This document shows positions 46,564-59,100 of a stretch of 64,000 nucleotides of DNA, piece after piece. This DNA comes from an uncultured Pirellula sp. (GTDB lineage Bacteria; Planctomycetota; Planctomycetia; Pirellulales; Pirellulaceae), in NCBI GenBank assembly GCA_903858115.1, contig CAIOHR010000058.1:1-64000 (forward strand), read 5' to 3'. A program made the translations under genes and the position numbers. Under the pieces are notes generated by a model. That model was given only the letters and a program-made list of their open reading frames with translations, was not told where the DNA came from and ran no database searches. Positions within the stretch are counted from its first letter, which is position 1, and each line of letters opens with the position of its first letter.

Positions 46564-46934
46564 TGATCTGCTTGCTCGGATTGCAACCGGCTTACATGCC
46601 GAATGACGAGTTGGAGTTCGATTATTCGGTTTCCAATATTGATCAATCTACCATCACCGCGGTCGAGGTATCTGTATTGTGGTTGACGGAAGGCAAAGGT
46701 ACTGAAGACATGGGGGTTCATTTCTTCCAGCGTCTCAGTGGTAGCTCTTTGAGTTCCATTCAATGGAATCAGGCGCAACGCGTTCATGTGCCATTGCCTG
46801 AATCGCCGTTATCCTACGAGGGAACCATTGTCAAAATCTCGTGGTGTATACGAGTCCGATTCTATTTCGCAGACGGCACTGAGTTGGTTTCTCAAGAGCC
46901 ATTCTATCTAGGGACGGTTACCAAAGCCCTCTAG
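46563..46934 (+). CDS. Small beta-rich protein coupled to the membrane protein
   Basis: A 123-residue frame from the ATG that overlaps the upstream TAA. It has alternating hydrophobic strands (NDELEFDYSVSNIDQSTITAVEVSVLWLTEGKG, VHVPLPESPLSYEGTIVKISWCIRVRFYFADG) suggesting an immunoglobulin-like or arrestin-like fold. The frame is open further upstream into the previous gene (to 46488), but the coupled start is preferred. It is likely to act with the membrane protein; its specific role is unknown. Confidence 0.55.
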   Translation: MICLLGLQPAYMPNDELEFDYSVSNIDQSTITAVEVSVLWLTEGKGTEDMGVHFFQRLSGSSLSSIQWNQAQRVHVPLPESPLSYEGTIVKISWCIRVRFYFADGTELVSQEPFYLGTVTKAL

Positions 46935-46942
46935 GTACTGGA

Positions 46943-47010
46943 ATACTGCGAGTAGGGGAATACTGCGGGTAGGGGAATACTGCGGGTAGGGGAATACTGC
47001 GGGTAGGGAC
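46943..47010. repeat. Four tandem copies of a 17-bp unit
   Basis: AATACTGCGGGTAGGGG is repeated four times; the first copy has GAG in place of GGG and the last ends GGGA. It lies just after the stop at 46934 and before the convergent gene at 47067. It may act in termination or be a slippage product. Confidence 0.9.
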
Positions 47011-47066
47011 ATAGAGAGGCAGGCAGCACGTGTTGGGTCCACAGCTAGAGCCTCTGGGGCAAGTCT

Positions 47067-48308
47067 TTACTTTTTGGTTCCAAATTTGGAATTAAATAGG
47101 TTTGGATCAAAGGGGTCTTTTCCGGTAGCTTTTTTCTGTCGTTCCAGTTTATCGATTGCTGACTCTAGAAGAGCGATGTCTCCGGCTGAGATGACACCGG
47201 CACCGGGAGGATTGCTTTGCGAGTTGTCGACTGGTTTCGAAAGTTTTACGTTCCGATCTTGCTCTGGCGGGGACTGTGCATCGCGAATCCAGTCCATTCT
47301 GCTTTTGGGTTGTGCCGTGGGGGGCGTTGCGGTTGCGGTTTGGCGATCTTCTGTTGCAATCGCTTGAACAATTGCGTTGGAGTTAGCTAATGAGGTGTCT
47401 TCCTCAATGGCGTTTGCAAACTCCACGGACTTTATCCATTGGGCAATCCTCTCGATGTGCGCTCGGTCATCTTCTCGCAATGGATTGAAGCGAGGTGACT
47501 TTTGAATTCCGTGCGCGTTGGTTGCGTATGCGATGAGTTGACTGCCGCTCGGATCCTTGGGATTAACATATCGCAGTACATTCTCCAAGTTTTGGTTTGC
47601 AATTGTCGAAGCTTGATCGCCTGCTGCTTTGTGGATATGAAAACTTGAATTGCCAGGTAAACCATGACAACCCGCTTGGCCGCATCCGTTGATTAGGATC
47701 GGGGCAACTGACGTATGAAAGGCTTTCTTGACATATCCAGGAATCGCAAGATGCTGAACGCTCGATTTCGAGACATTTTCGAACGAGCTGGCGAGGGTTA
47801 TGTCTTTGAGGGTTGGCGTTAATTCTTGGGTTGCGACGGCACTTCTTACTTCATTCTTTGCAATGGAAGAACGTACCTCCTCGCTATTGAGAAGTGCAGA
47901 TTTGAGTTGCTGTTCGAGTTGTTTGAATTTTGCTGATGGCTCCACGCTCTTTGCGAGTTCACCATAGTGATAAACCGCTTGTTCCAGAAGTTGTTGCTGG
48001 AGGCACCACTGGGTCAAGTGCCAATGCTCCCCAGTGCCCCACAGGCGTACCGACTTGATTTGAGCTTGGTACAGTTCAAGCTTGGATGCAGCAATATGAC
48101 CGACTTGTTTTGAGTCGACTTGAATCGTAGCGCCTTGCCCAAGTCGAATTTCCATTTTCTCGCCAACCGGCCGAACCACGCCGTGAAATACGCTACCGTT
48201 GTTCATCAAGACAAAGGATCGATTGTCCGGTTCCGACCCGCGAAGCGGACCGAACGACGCGAAACAAACCGCGGATACGCCAAGAAGTAACCCGACAAAC
48301 TTTTGCAT
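47067..48308 (-). CDS. Secreted protein with a CX4CH haem-like motif
   Basis: The 413-residue protein has a signal peptide (KFVGLLLGVSAVCFASFGPLRG), a domain NRSFVLMNNGSVFHGVVRPVGEKMEIRLGQGATIQVDSKQV that often precedes TPR or coil regions in planctomycete exported proteins, a helical middle, and a module NGCGQAGCHGLPGNSSFHIH. There the motif is CGQAGCH, i.e. CX4CH instead of CX2CH, so it may bind haem in an unusual way or only resemble cytochromes. The C-terminal 100 residues are Ser/Thr/Pro-rich. It lies 80 bases after ffh on the same strand. Confidence 0.68.
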   Translation of the reverse strand: MQKFVGLLLGVSAVCFASFGPLRGSEPDNRSFVLMNNGSVFHGVVRPVGEKMEIRLGQGATIQVDSKQVGHIAASKLELYQAQIKSVRLWGTGEHWHLTQWCLQQQLLEQAVYHYGELAKSVEPSAKFKQLEQQLKSALLNSEEVRSSIAKNEVRSAVATQELTPTLKDITLASSFENVSKSSVQHLAIPGYVKKAFHTSVAPILINGCGQAGCHGLPGNSSFHIHKAAGDQASTIANQNLENVLRYVNPKDPSGSQLIAYATNAHGIQKSPRFNPLREDDRAHIERIAQWIKSVEFANAIEEDTSLANSNAIVQAIATEDRQTATATPPTAQPKSRMDWIRDAQSPPEQDRNVKLSKPVDNSQSNPPGAGVISAGDIALLESAIDKLERQKKATGKDPFDPNLFNSKFGTKK

Positions 48309-48388
48309 TTCCTAGTCCCTGAACAAAACTGCTGGCCTACAGTGCTTGTGGGACAATAGCAAATGATTGAGGTTTGAAGCAACCTCGG

Positions 48389-49861
48389 CTAGTTTCGCTT
48401 CTTTTTGCGGAGCGCACGATCTCTTTCCCGTTGCATTTTCTCGCGTTCTTTGGGAGTTAGTCGTTTTCCCGTGCTCCCCTTTAGCTTGACTCCCTCCGTT
48501 GGGTTGAATGGATTTCTGGACATCATCCCTTGCATTTGCCCAAGCATTTTCATTTTGTCCGCCATCGAGCCTGACGTTGCCATTTGAAGCATGGGGCCGA
48601 TCATTTCGAACTGTTTGACCAAATCGCTGATTTGACTCGGTTGGCAACCGCAACCTTTTGCGATTCGATTCCGTCTGGCGGAGTCAATCGCTTTGGGGTT
48701 TTTTCGTTCTGACGGCGTCATCGAGTCAACAATACCGGTCAACCGACGCATTTCTTTTTCGCTGTCGGCGTTTGCCATCATTTTGGAAAACTCTCCCATT
48801 CCAGGCATGAGAGATACCATTTTCGTCATCAGCCCGGGTTTGCGAAGTTTCTGCATCATGTCGCGGAAGTCGCCTAGGCTGAAAACCCCTTTCGACATCC
48901 GCTCTTCCATGGCGAGGCGTTCTTTTTCGTCGATAAGCTTATGGGCTTCACGGGCAACCTCCAAAATGTCACCCATTTCCAAAATACGACTAGCCATCCC
49001 TTCTGGGCGAAAAGGCTCTAGAGCATCGAGATGCTCTCCAGTTCCTATGAATTTGATGGGAACTTGTGTTACCGCTTTGACGCTTAGCAAGGCTCCGCCG
49101 CGCGCATCTCCATCGAGTTTTGTCATGATGACACCGTCGAGGGATAGTGCTTCGTTGAATGCCTTGGCACTGTTCACCGCATCTTGGCCGGTCATGCCGT
49201 CGACAACCAGGTAGACTTGTTGGGGTTGGACAGCTTTGTCGATTCGCTTGAGTTGATCCATCAACTCTTGGTCGATCGCCAGTCGGCCCGCGGTATCCAA
49301 GATAACGATATCGGCTCCAGCAGCTTTTGCTGCAGCCATACCTTCTTGGCAAACAGCTACTGGATCTTGAGCGCCTTCTTTGCTGAATACCCCGACTCCT
49401 AGTTGTCGTCCGAGGACGTGCAGTTGCTCGATAGCGGCAGGACGTTGTAAGTCGGCAGCGATCAAGAAAGGCTTAAAGCCTTGTTCCTTTATCAGTTGTG
49501 ATAATTTTCCGCAAGTTGTAGTTTTCCCAGCCCCTTGAAGGCCGCACATCATGATGCTGGAAGCTGCACCCCTCTGTAGAGGTATAGAGTTATCCACTGG
49601 CCCAAGAAGATCGACTAATTGTTCGTAGACAATTTTGACTAATTCTTCGTTCGGTCGCAGCGAGTGAATGACGCGCCGTCCGATCGCCGCTTCGCTGACA
49701 TCGGCCATGAATTTTCGGACAACATCGACGTTGACATCTGCTTCGACCATGGATTTTTCCACCATGGCGAGGCCTTCTCGCATGTTCGATTCGGTGAGTT
49801 TGCCTTTGCCGCGGAGTACTTGAAACGCGGTTTGGAGGCCTTCTTGGAGTGACTGAAACAT
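48389..49861 (-). CDS. ffh: Signal recognition particle protein
   Basis: Ffh binds signal peptides and SRP RNA and targets ribosomes to the membrane. The 490-residue protein has the N domain, the G domain (P-loop GLQGAGKTTT, DTAGRL, TKLDGDARGG) and the Met-rich M domain with RNRIAKGCGC as the RNA-binding stretch. The C terminus ends in a Lys/Arg-rich tail. The expected rpsP or rimM neighbour is absent; a haem-motif protein follows after 80 bases. Confidence 0.96.
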   Translation of the reverse strand: MFQSLQEGLQTAFQVLRGKGKLTESNMREGLAMVEKSMVEADVNVDVVRKFMADVSEAAIGRRVIHSLRPNEELVKIVYEQLVDLLGPVDNSIPLQRGAASSIMMCGLQGAGKTTTCGKLSQLIKEQGFKPFLIAADLQRPAAIEQLHVLGRQLGVGVFSKEGAQDPVAVCQEGMAAAKAAGADIVILDTAGRLAIDQELMDQLKRIDKAVQPQQVYLVVDGMTGQDAVNSAKAFNEALSLDGVIMTKLDGDARGGALLSVKAVTQVPIKFIGTGEHLDALEPFRPEGMASRILEMGDILEVAREAHKLIDEKERLAMEERMSKGVFSLGDFRDMMQKLRKPGLMTKMVSLMPGMGEFSKMMANADSEKEMRRLTGIVDSMTPSERKNPKAIDSARRNRIAKGCGCQPSQISDLVKQFEMIGPMLQMATSGSMADKMKMLGQMQGMMSRNPFNPTEGVKLKGSTGKRLTPKEREKMQRERDRALRKKKRN

Positions 49862-50151
49862 CCGTAATCCGTAAGGTTTTTTAAATGAGGTCGAACAGGA
49901 GACTTTTAACGATTGGAACTTTTGAAGGAATTAGGTCCTCCAAGATCCGCATTGTATCGTGTCGTTTCTAACGATTATGCAGCTTCTTGGGTGCAAGTAA
50001 AGGAATTAAAACGACTTGCAATCGAGGAAGTCGCAATCAACTGAGAGTGATTCGTTGCAATGCGACCGGGTCGAATTAGACTCGGAATTGCGGCCCGTAA
50101 TGGGTTCCTATTCGATATTGCCCTGTTTTTGGCTCCTCAAGAGGTTCGTCG
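49862..50151. other. Divergent intergenic region between ffh and the giant gene
   Basis: This 290-bp stretch lies between the ffh start (minus) and the giant gene start at 50152 (plus), so it must hold promoters for both. I see no consensus promoter. AAGAGG about 10 bases before 50152 serves as the ribosome binding site of the giant gene. Confidence 0.5.
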
Positions 50152-53100
50152 ATGACCACCGTCGGTACCGGAAGTGGTTCTTTCTCCAGCAATCATCCAC
50201 GTAAAGATCGCACCAAACTGCGTAAACAGCAGTTGGTTCGTCGTTCATTGTTGGAATCTCTCGAAAGCCGCCAAGTTATGGCGGCTGGTCCCCAATTGAT
50301 CGGTGCGCAGCCCAACGAGGGTGCACTGATTTCTTTGGATGGCTCGACGTCTACTGCGACCGTATTGAATACGAGTCCTAGAGAGATTGTTCTTCGATTC
50401 GATGATACTGCGGGGTTAGATCCTGCGACATTGTCGTCTGGAATTCAAGTCAAGCGTGCTGGCGCGGATGGAGTTCTTTCTTCAGCCTATGTAAGCACTG
50501 ATTTGGGGACGAACGGTCGAGTCGTGTTGGACTTCAGCGCATCCGAGCCTGGCCAGCAGGGGAACGGAGTGGAGATTGCATTCACCTCAACTTCCAGAAA
50601 CTCGAGCATCCCTGGCAAGCCAGCTAGCTGGCCGATTCTGTCTATTTCCGGTAGCCGAATCAATGTTCAGTTGAACACATTGCCTGGTTCTCAGACGACG
50701 GCATCGGATTTGATTCGAGCGATGACTGAGAACGAAGCGGTCCGATCGAGGATCTTGGTAAAGCGCCTTCGCGGTATTGAATCCGAGGTCATTGCAAACA
50801 CTGTCCCCAATGGAACGGTTTACACATTGGCAGGTGCCGATGCAGCTCGAGTATCGAGCAACCTGAACTCGGGTACGAATACTCTTCAAGTTGAATTCTT
50901 GTCGTTGTTGCCAAGTTCCAGTGGCGGGGGGACTCGCATCGAGGTTGTTTCAAGAGATTTCGGAGGTGAAGGAACGCCGAACGTAACTGTTTCGGGGCGA
51001 ACCATCCGAGTCGAAGTGAATAGCAACGCACGCTTTGCGACGACCGTGGGAGAATTGATCGATGCAATCAACCTATCCTTAGATTCCAATGGTTTAGTAC
51101 GAGCGCGCTTGGTTAGTGGCTCTTTATTTACTCGAATTGGTGCCAATCCAACTACTTACTCGCCATTGACATTGGTGGCTGGTGACGACGTTGCGATTAC
51201 TCCATCCTTTATTGGTTTTGGGGACACGAATCGCGAAGTTGTCATTCGATTTGCTGAGACACTGCCAGACGATTTTTACATTATCGATATCTTGGGCGCA
51301 GGACCGTTTGCGCTTCGAAACCTTGCAGGACAAGCATTCAATTCGGGTGTGAGCAAGAGTGTTCGGTTCGATTTGGATCTTGGTACCACCATTCAGTCCG
51401 TGGTACCCCAACCGATCGTTCGCAATGCGAACGGCGCTTTGAGCCAATTGCGCAATGTTATTCATGTCTACTTCAATGATGATGATTTGAATCCTGTGGA
51501 GGCGCAGAAGCCTGAGTACTATCAATTGGTGCATACGGGTAACACGCTTCGCGGCACAGACGATGTCGTGTTTTTACCAGTGTCTGTCAATTACGATTCC
51601 GTACTGAATCGATCGACATTAACGTTCAGCCGTAATCTAGACGCTTTGGTGGATTCTGTCGGGACACCCTTACCGATTACGGCTTTGAGGTTGCGTATTG
51701 GTAACAATCAAGGAGCTGCTGCGGGTGGCGTAACGGAAGTACCTCAGCCAACGGATCCAGGCAGTCGCTTTACGAGTGCAGCCAACCTGGGTGGCGCTTG
51801 GGCCGCCGGAAGCGGTGCCAAATCGGTTATCGTGAATTCTCAAATTTTGAACCAGACACCGTACGAATTAGATTTCCCTGGTGCTAACAATGAAGCTGGA
51901 AACCGAGACAGTCGTTATCAGCACCACGTGACTCGAACAGATGCCGATGGCATCGCGGTGATCAGTTACAACTTTGCATTGGAGCTAGGCACTGCAAATC
52001 AAAGCGTTCAATTGAACGCGATCACTGAACCTCAAAAGGATTTGGTTCGCCAGATTTTTTCGCTTTATGAAAAGTATTTGGGAGTACGATTTCTCGAGAG
52101 CGATTCGTTAGGGTTCACCGTAGCCGTTGGTGATATGCTGGCGATCAATCCGCTGACTGCGCTGACTCCGATTGAGGCCAACCGTGCAGGTGGTTTGACG
52201 TTCGCGGCCGGCCCATTGGCTTCGAATCCAGCGATCTCTGCTGCAATTATCGACATCCAAGATTTCAACTCGGCGGATGATAATTTGTTCGGAACGGAAT
52301 TGTTCCGATCTTTCATGCGCGGCATCGGCGTTTTGCTCGGCATGGGAAGCGCGGACGAACTACCGCAATCGACGGTTCAAAACAACTTGCCCCTGGCGAC
52401 TTCGGCCAATGCCGAACCTGTTTTCCCAGGCAATCACGATGTCGTCCACGGACAGCATATTCTTCGACCAGAAGGAAGAGACATCGACCTTTATCGTTTC
52501 ACTCTGCCAAGTGTGGGTGGTCAGCTCAATCTGGAGATCGTGGCTGAGAGGCAAGCAAATTCCAGTTTGCTAGACGCAGCGATTCGGCTGTACCGCAATG
52601 AGGGGACAGCTTTGGCCCCTCGCTGGGTGGAACTCGCAGCGAACGACGATTACTTTAGCAAAGATCCTAGAGTGCAGCTCGAGTTTGTTAAAGGTGGTGA
52701 CTACATCGTCGGCGTTAGTGCGAAGGGCAACACGAGCTACAATCCCGAGATCGAAGATTCGGGTTTAGGTGGAAAATCAGAGGGCAAGTATCAGCTTCGC
52801 ATCGATTATCTTCCACCTGCTCCAGCATCCTTAGTGGACGTCAATGGATTACCGACTCCGTTGGATGGAGATGGGGATGGTCGACCTGGTGGGGTTCACA
52901 ATTATTGGTTCGTACCTACGAGACCTGACCGGGCAACTCCTGTTCCTGGAATTGCAGATGCTTCTGCCTATACGATTTGGGTTGACAAGACGGCAGCCAA
53001 TGGTGGTTCGGGCACGCTCGCTTCACCGTATAACTCCATCAGTCGAGCATTAACAGAGGCAGCTACCATCTCCCAATCGGATCCGCTGGCGACACGCAAT

Positions 53101-56100
53101 GTCGTCGTGCGAATTTTGGGGAATACTCAAAACCGAGCCTTCGAAATAGGTTTCAATCGTTTTGGACAGAGTTTGGCGGACGGCACAACGTTTGATGTTC
53201 CCAAGAATGTTACTGTGATGATCGATGCGGGCGCCATCATCAAGATGGGGCGTGCGAGAATCAGCGCAGGTAGTTCCACGGTGAGCGTGGATCGCAGCGG
53301 TGGTTCCCTTCAATTGCTAGGGATCCCTGATTCGAAAGTGATCGTCACATCCATCCATGACACGGTGGGTGTCGGGGTGAATCCTGACAGAACGCCTCCT
53401 GCACCCGGACCAGGGGACTGGGGCGGGATCGAATTTCGCAACAGAATTGACGGCGGAGATGAAACGAGAACAGATCGCGAGCGCGATGGATTGTTCTTGA
53501 ACACAGTCGTCCACTCCGATTTGCGGTTCGGCGGTGGCCAAGTTTTTGTGGATGGTGTTTCGCAAGTCATTACCCCCATTCATATCGTCGACTCGCGACC
53601 TTCTATTGCGAACAATTTGATTACTCGAAGCGCCGATGCGGCGATGTCCGCGACACCGAACAGCTTCCGCGAGGACAACTTCAATGATCCTCGATCGCAA
53701 GGCAATGGTTTGTTTGTCGCCGACTACGACAGAGTCGGACCTGACATTCGAGGCAATCGAATTGTTAACAATACAGTCAACGGATTGTTCATCCGCACGC
53801 GAACAGGTGCAGCAGAAAATCCAGAGACCATTACGGTCGCTGCGCGATTTGACGATTTGGATATCGTTCACGTGGTCGGTGAAAACTTGATTGTTGATGG
53901 ACGTCCAGGAGGCGGCATTATTGATGTTGCAGCTCCCCCGACTACAGTCGTGACTTTAGTTGCATCTACAGGTGGTTCGTTATCGGCTGGAACCTACAAT
54001 TACAAGCTTGTTTATGTCGATGCAGCAGGAAGTGAAAGCTTAGCATCGTTGCCAACATCCTCGGTGACTGTAACGGCGAATGGATCCATTGCTCTCGACA
54101 ATCTGCCACCTATCGGTCCAGGATTGCCTTATGTGGCAAGACGCATATACCGCAGCGAAGCGACTGGCGGTGGGACTTATCGGTTTGTTGCACAAATCAA
54201 TGCCGTTACAACGACCTTTGTTGACAATGGTAACGTCACTGGCTCAGCGTTAGTTGAACTAACAACCAAGGTTCGGTCGAGGTTAGACGGCAGCTTGATC
54301 GTTGATCCCGGTTTGATTCTTAAGTCGCAGGGCTCTCGAATCGAAGTGCGAAATGGCGGAAACTTTGTAGCGGAAGGTACTTCTGCCTTGCCTATCGTGA
54401 TGACGAGCATCAACGATGCTCGGTTCGGTGTTGGTGGAACATCGGACACCTCCAATTCGCGTGTCACTCGCACTCCGAATCGTGGCGATTGGGGTGGTGT
54501 GTTTGTTGGGCACGCAAGTTCCGCATCGCTTGACAATGTTCGCATTTCCTATGCAGGCGGTTCGACTCGAATCGAAGGTGGTTTCGCATCGTTCAATCCG
54601 ATCGAAGTCCATCAAGCAGATTTCCGTATGGCGAATTCGCGAATTGAGCAAAGTGCGACTGGTACCGAAAGTTCGACCTCGCCATCGAGAACAGGACGTG
54701 GTACCAATGGTGCGGCAGCTATTTTTGTTCGAGGTGCACAGCCGATTATTGTCAACAATCGAATTTACGACAATGATGGTGCAGCCCTTAACGTGGATGT
54801 GAACTCGTTGAGCCATGAGTATGTAACAGACCGAGGTCGATCGACCGGGGAGTTGGGACTTGTTGGCGAGTTCTTGGAAAATCAAGGGCCGCTTGTGAAG
54901 GGCAATTTGTTATCGAGAAACGCGATCAATGGAATGTTCGTTCGCGGTCAAACCATTACGACACAAAGCGTTTGGGATGATACCGATATCGTTCATGTCG
55001 TACCGAACACGATAACTTCGGATAACTTCCATACGTACGGTGGGCTTCGCTTGAAGAGTTCTGCCTCCGAGAGTTTGGTTGTGAAGTTTGGGGGTGGAGC
55101 GGGATCCGCAGGCCTTAACGCCACTGGAACGCCATCCGACTTCTCGTCGCGTATCGGCGGAAGCATTCAGATTATGGGGCAACCCAATTTCCCAGTCATC
55201 ATGACTAGTATTGCTGACGATTCGGTCGGTGCAGGGTTTGGCATCGATGGTCGCTCCAACTTTGACACGAACAATAATGGGGACGGTTCCTCTTCTACAC
55301 TGACACGGTTACCTTTTGGCCCAGAAGTGAACAACGGAACGTTGATCGACAATGACGTCAACGTAAACCTTCCTGGCTTTTTCTCTTTTCTCGCTGGACC
55401 AGGTGGTAACTCCAGCTTTGGAGGTAACTCCGGGATTACAGCTCAGGGAACCAGCCAGCTGTTTACCAATGAAGATGTGATCTTTGACTTTGCGAACTAC
55501 ATCGATGTAGGAGCGTTAGGTGCTGGGTTTGAACTTGCGAACACTACGATTACCCTACCGCCGACATTGGTGTCACCGGACTTAGTAGCCAGCGAAGGTA
55601 CGTTCGTTGGAAACAATGGTGCCTCGGTTCGTTGGCGAGTTGAATCCCGTTTTGATAACGGCATCTCGCGGCTCTACAACACAGTGACGCTTAATAGCGA
55701 TGTCCCGTTGGGGGATGTATCTTTCATCAATTACTTAGACGAAGATATCGAGTTCCCTAACGACGATTTCTTATACTTAGCAGGTACGCCAGGGCAAGCC
55801 GACTTCCGGGCTTACACAATCGATAGCGCAGAGCGTGTAGGATTTTCCCACGGTGGCTTTTATCAGCCGGGACCAGAGCTTCAGAACGCCACTTATATCG
55901 GCTTAGCGGCAGACGAATTCAGAGATCTCGCGAATGCGATCGAGACAACAGGGACGACTTATACGCTAGGCGGTAACATCGATCTCGTCGACATTCCACC
56001 GTTTATTGATCCAACTCTCGGTCAAGTTTATGGACGTGCCGACGTCACGACCGCGTTCCAGTGGCGAGTCGAACCGACCGCAACCAGTGCCGTGATGACG

Positions 56101-59100
56101 AGTTTCCTCGAGCTGGTTCCTACGCAAATCGAACGACAAGCGGCCCCTGGTTCGTGGTCTGGTTTGGAGATGCAAACCTATTCGAATGACCGTAATGTAG
56201 CGGCTACATCGGAGCGGGAGTCAGCCCGTGCAAGTGCACCAGCCTCAAACGACGTTCCAAGCAGTGCTCAATACCTTGGTCAATTATCGCGACAAGCTTC
56301 AGGCGGGGATGAAAACGCACGCCTAGGTTTTGAAATTCAAGGGACCATCAACAAACCATCCGATGTTGATGTTTACAGTTTCACTGCAAACGGTCGAACT
56401 GAAGTTTGGTTGGATATCGACCGAACCACCTTCGGATTAGACACGGTCGTCGAATTGATCGCAGCGGACGGAACGATTTTGGCGTTGTCTAACGATTCCT
56501 TTTTGGAGGAAACCGAAAAAGCGACGAACCCGATTTTCTCAACGCTTTCAGGCAACTCTGCGAATCCTCTTCGGAAGAGCTCGTTGATTCAGGTACCAAA
56601 GACGGCTGCGGGCGATGCTCGCGACGATTACGGAACCAACCCTAAAGATGCGGGTATGCGAGTGGTGCTGCCGGGTCAGGAATCCGTAGCAAGCCTGTAC
56701 CATATTCGAGTTCGAAGCAGCAATCAGGTGGTGGGTCAGCCAGCTAGCACCCCAGCGTTGTCCAATCCAGCTTCGGTAGGCCTAGGGAAATCGAAAGGCT
56801 CGTACCAATTGCAAGTGCGATTGGGCGAAGCCCAAGAATATCCTGGAACAAGTGTCTCGTTTGCTGACATCCGCTTTGCAGCGAACGGTGTAACGCTTTC
56901 TGGTGTTCCTCGCCATTCCCCGTTGGTCGGTGAAACAGCGGAAGTAGAAACGGCAACCACGAACAATAATACGTTTGCTTCCGCACAGTACTTAGGTAAC
57001 ATCCTCCAAACCGACCGAAGTACGATTTCCGTCGCGGGTAGTCTTTCATCACCTTCGGACATCGATTGGTATTCCTTCGATATCAATCAGCAACAGCTTC
57101 TATCACCGTTGGCTCGTTACCTTTCGACGATCTTCGACATTGATTACGCCGACGGCATCGGTCGAGCTGATATGTCGATGTACCTTTTCAATTCAAATGG
57201 AAATCTAATCCAGGTCGGCGAAGACAGTAATATCTTGGATGATCGGGCTACCTCGTTGAAGTCCGCAGACAACTCTGATCTGAGCCGTGGCTCGACAGGC
57301 GCATTGGATCCATACATTGGCTCGGTGGAGCTTTCGGCTGGACGTTATTTCTTGGCGTTGACGAGTCGCTCGCAGATTCCCTCGGTGCTAGCGAATCGAC
57401 TTAGTACGACGGGTAATAATGATAGTGGAATTCGATTACAACCTGTAAACAGCGGTCGCTACATTGTTGAGGATCGTGTCGATACGCGACTCGGCGCGTC
57501 GGCTCAAGGGCCAATTGTTCCTCAGTTTCTTCCCGAGTCGTCTCGTGTCGAGTATGTACTCGGTGATGTACCGATGTACTTGTTACAAGATCTTGCGAAC
57601 GGAAGTTCTCAAATCTATCTTGCAAACTCTCTGACTGGACAGCTTTCCAATTCCGTTGGAACGACGGTATTGGTAGATATCAATGACTTGGCGATACGTC
57701 CGAACGGGGATATTCGAGCGTTTAGCGGCCGAGTGAACAACGTCAGAAACGACGCAAATGCCAACTACATTTTGATCGATCCGGGCACCGGGACAGCACA
57801 GGTTGACGGTAACTTTGGTGTGACGACTCGACAGTTGAACCCGGCGGACAGGCAACTGGCCGACCAAAACGAAGGGCTTATCTTCAATGCTCTGACGTAT
57901 GCGAATTTAGGAGGAACGGAAATTGGATTTGCGGTAGCGAATCGACCTTTGGTTCCGGCAAGCAATGGGGTGAGCTACGAAGAAAACATTCTCTACCGCT
58001 TTAATTCAGGGACGGGTGCCGGGACCAGCTTCCCTGCCATTGACAATACATTCAACATAGTCACAGCGGGTAATCCCAACCCTGACGACATCATTCAAGG
58101 TTCGGGAACTTCGGTCACAGAGCGTGGCTTTATTCGAACAACGGCATCGGCTGGCGCGGTATCGACGAGAGTCGCGCTCACCGAGGCCACTCAAGTTCGC
58201 TCTACAACACAAAATTTGGTAAACGACGGTGATACGGTTTCGATTCGCGTTTTGCCAAGCACCAACGTAACGTTTGAGTTCAATTCAGGGCCTGAATTAA
58301 GGTTGCAGCTCGATCCTGTCAATTTCCCATCACGGGTACTTTTGGACGGGGATCAGTTCATGATCGATGGCGTTACGTATCAGATCACGACGAGTGCTTC
58401 ACCAGGTGTTATTCCTGGAGTAACGACTGTATTCTACAGCCCAACGATGACAAACGCACAGTTTGTTGCCTCTCTGAAACAAGCGGTGCCTTCGACGGTG
58501 CAAGTCGGATTTGATGGCAATCGCGTAAACTTCAGTGGAGCGATTACAGGTTCTTTCAACATTTTGAGCACGCGAGGAGTTGCGCAAGATCTTGGATCGA
58601 CTGGCAATGTCGGTAGCGGGCGAATCGCAGTGGATTTCTTGGCAGAAGATACTGCTGAGACAATCGCGTTGCGTTTAGCACAGGCACTGAATTCTGCAGG
58701 CTTTGCAGGGCTCTCGGCAGTAGCAGTCAACAATGAAGTGCAATTGGTTAGCGCGCAAGTAACGGCTGCAACCGGCAGTGCTCGACGTGTTGGCATTGCT
58801 CCCGGTGGAACAGTTACTGGAATTGCACAGGTAAACGGTGATATGTTCGCGGTAAGCGATCAGGGAGGACTATATCGCGTTTCCTCAGATCGATTGGCAT
58901 CGAACTTCGCTGGCAATATCGCAGATTACGTTTCCTCATCATACAATTTGACTGGTATCCGATTCACGGGCTTGTCTGCGGGACCACGCCACGTCGGTGG
59001 TGGACAATATGAAGATATTCTCTTTGGTACAGACGTATTCGGGAATATTCATGCGTTCGATACGAATGGGGTCCCACAGGGGGTATTTGCCAACGGTGAA

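Noticed and set aside
46943..47010. Possible CRISPR array
   Set aside because: The 17-bp units are directly abutting with no spacers and no cas genes are nearby.
53317..54885. Long minus-strand frames inside the giant gene
   Set aside because: They are antisense to a continuous plus-strand frame whose beta-helix and PPC features are consistent throughout.
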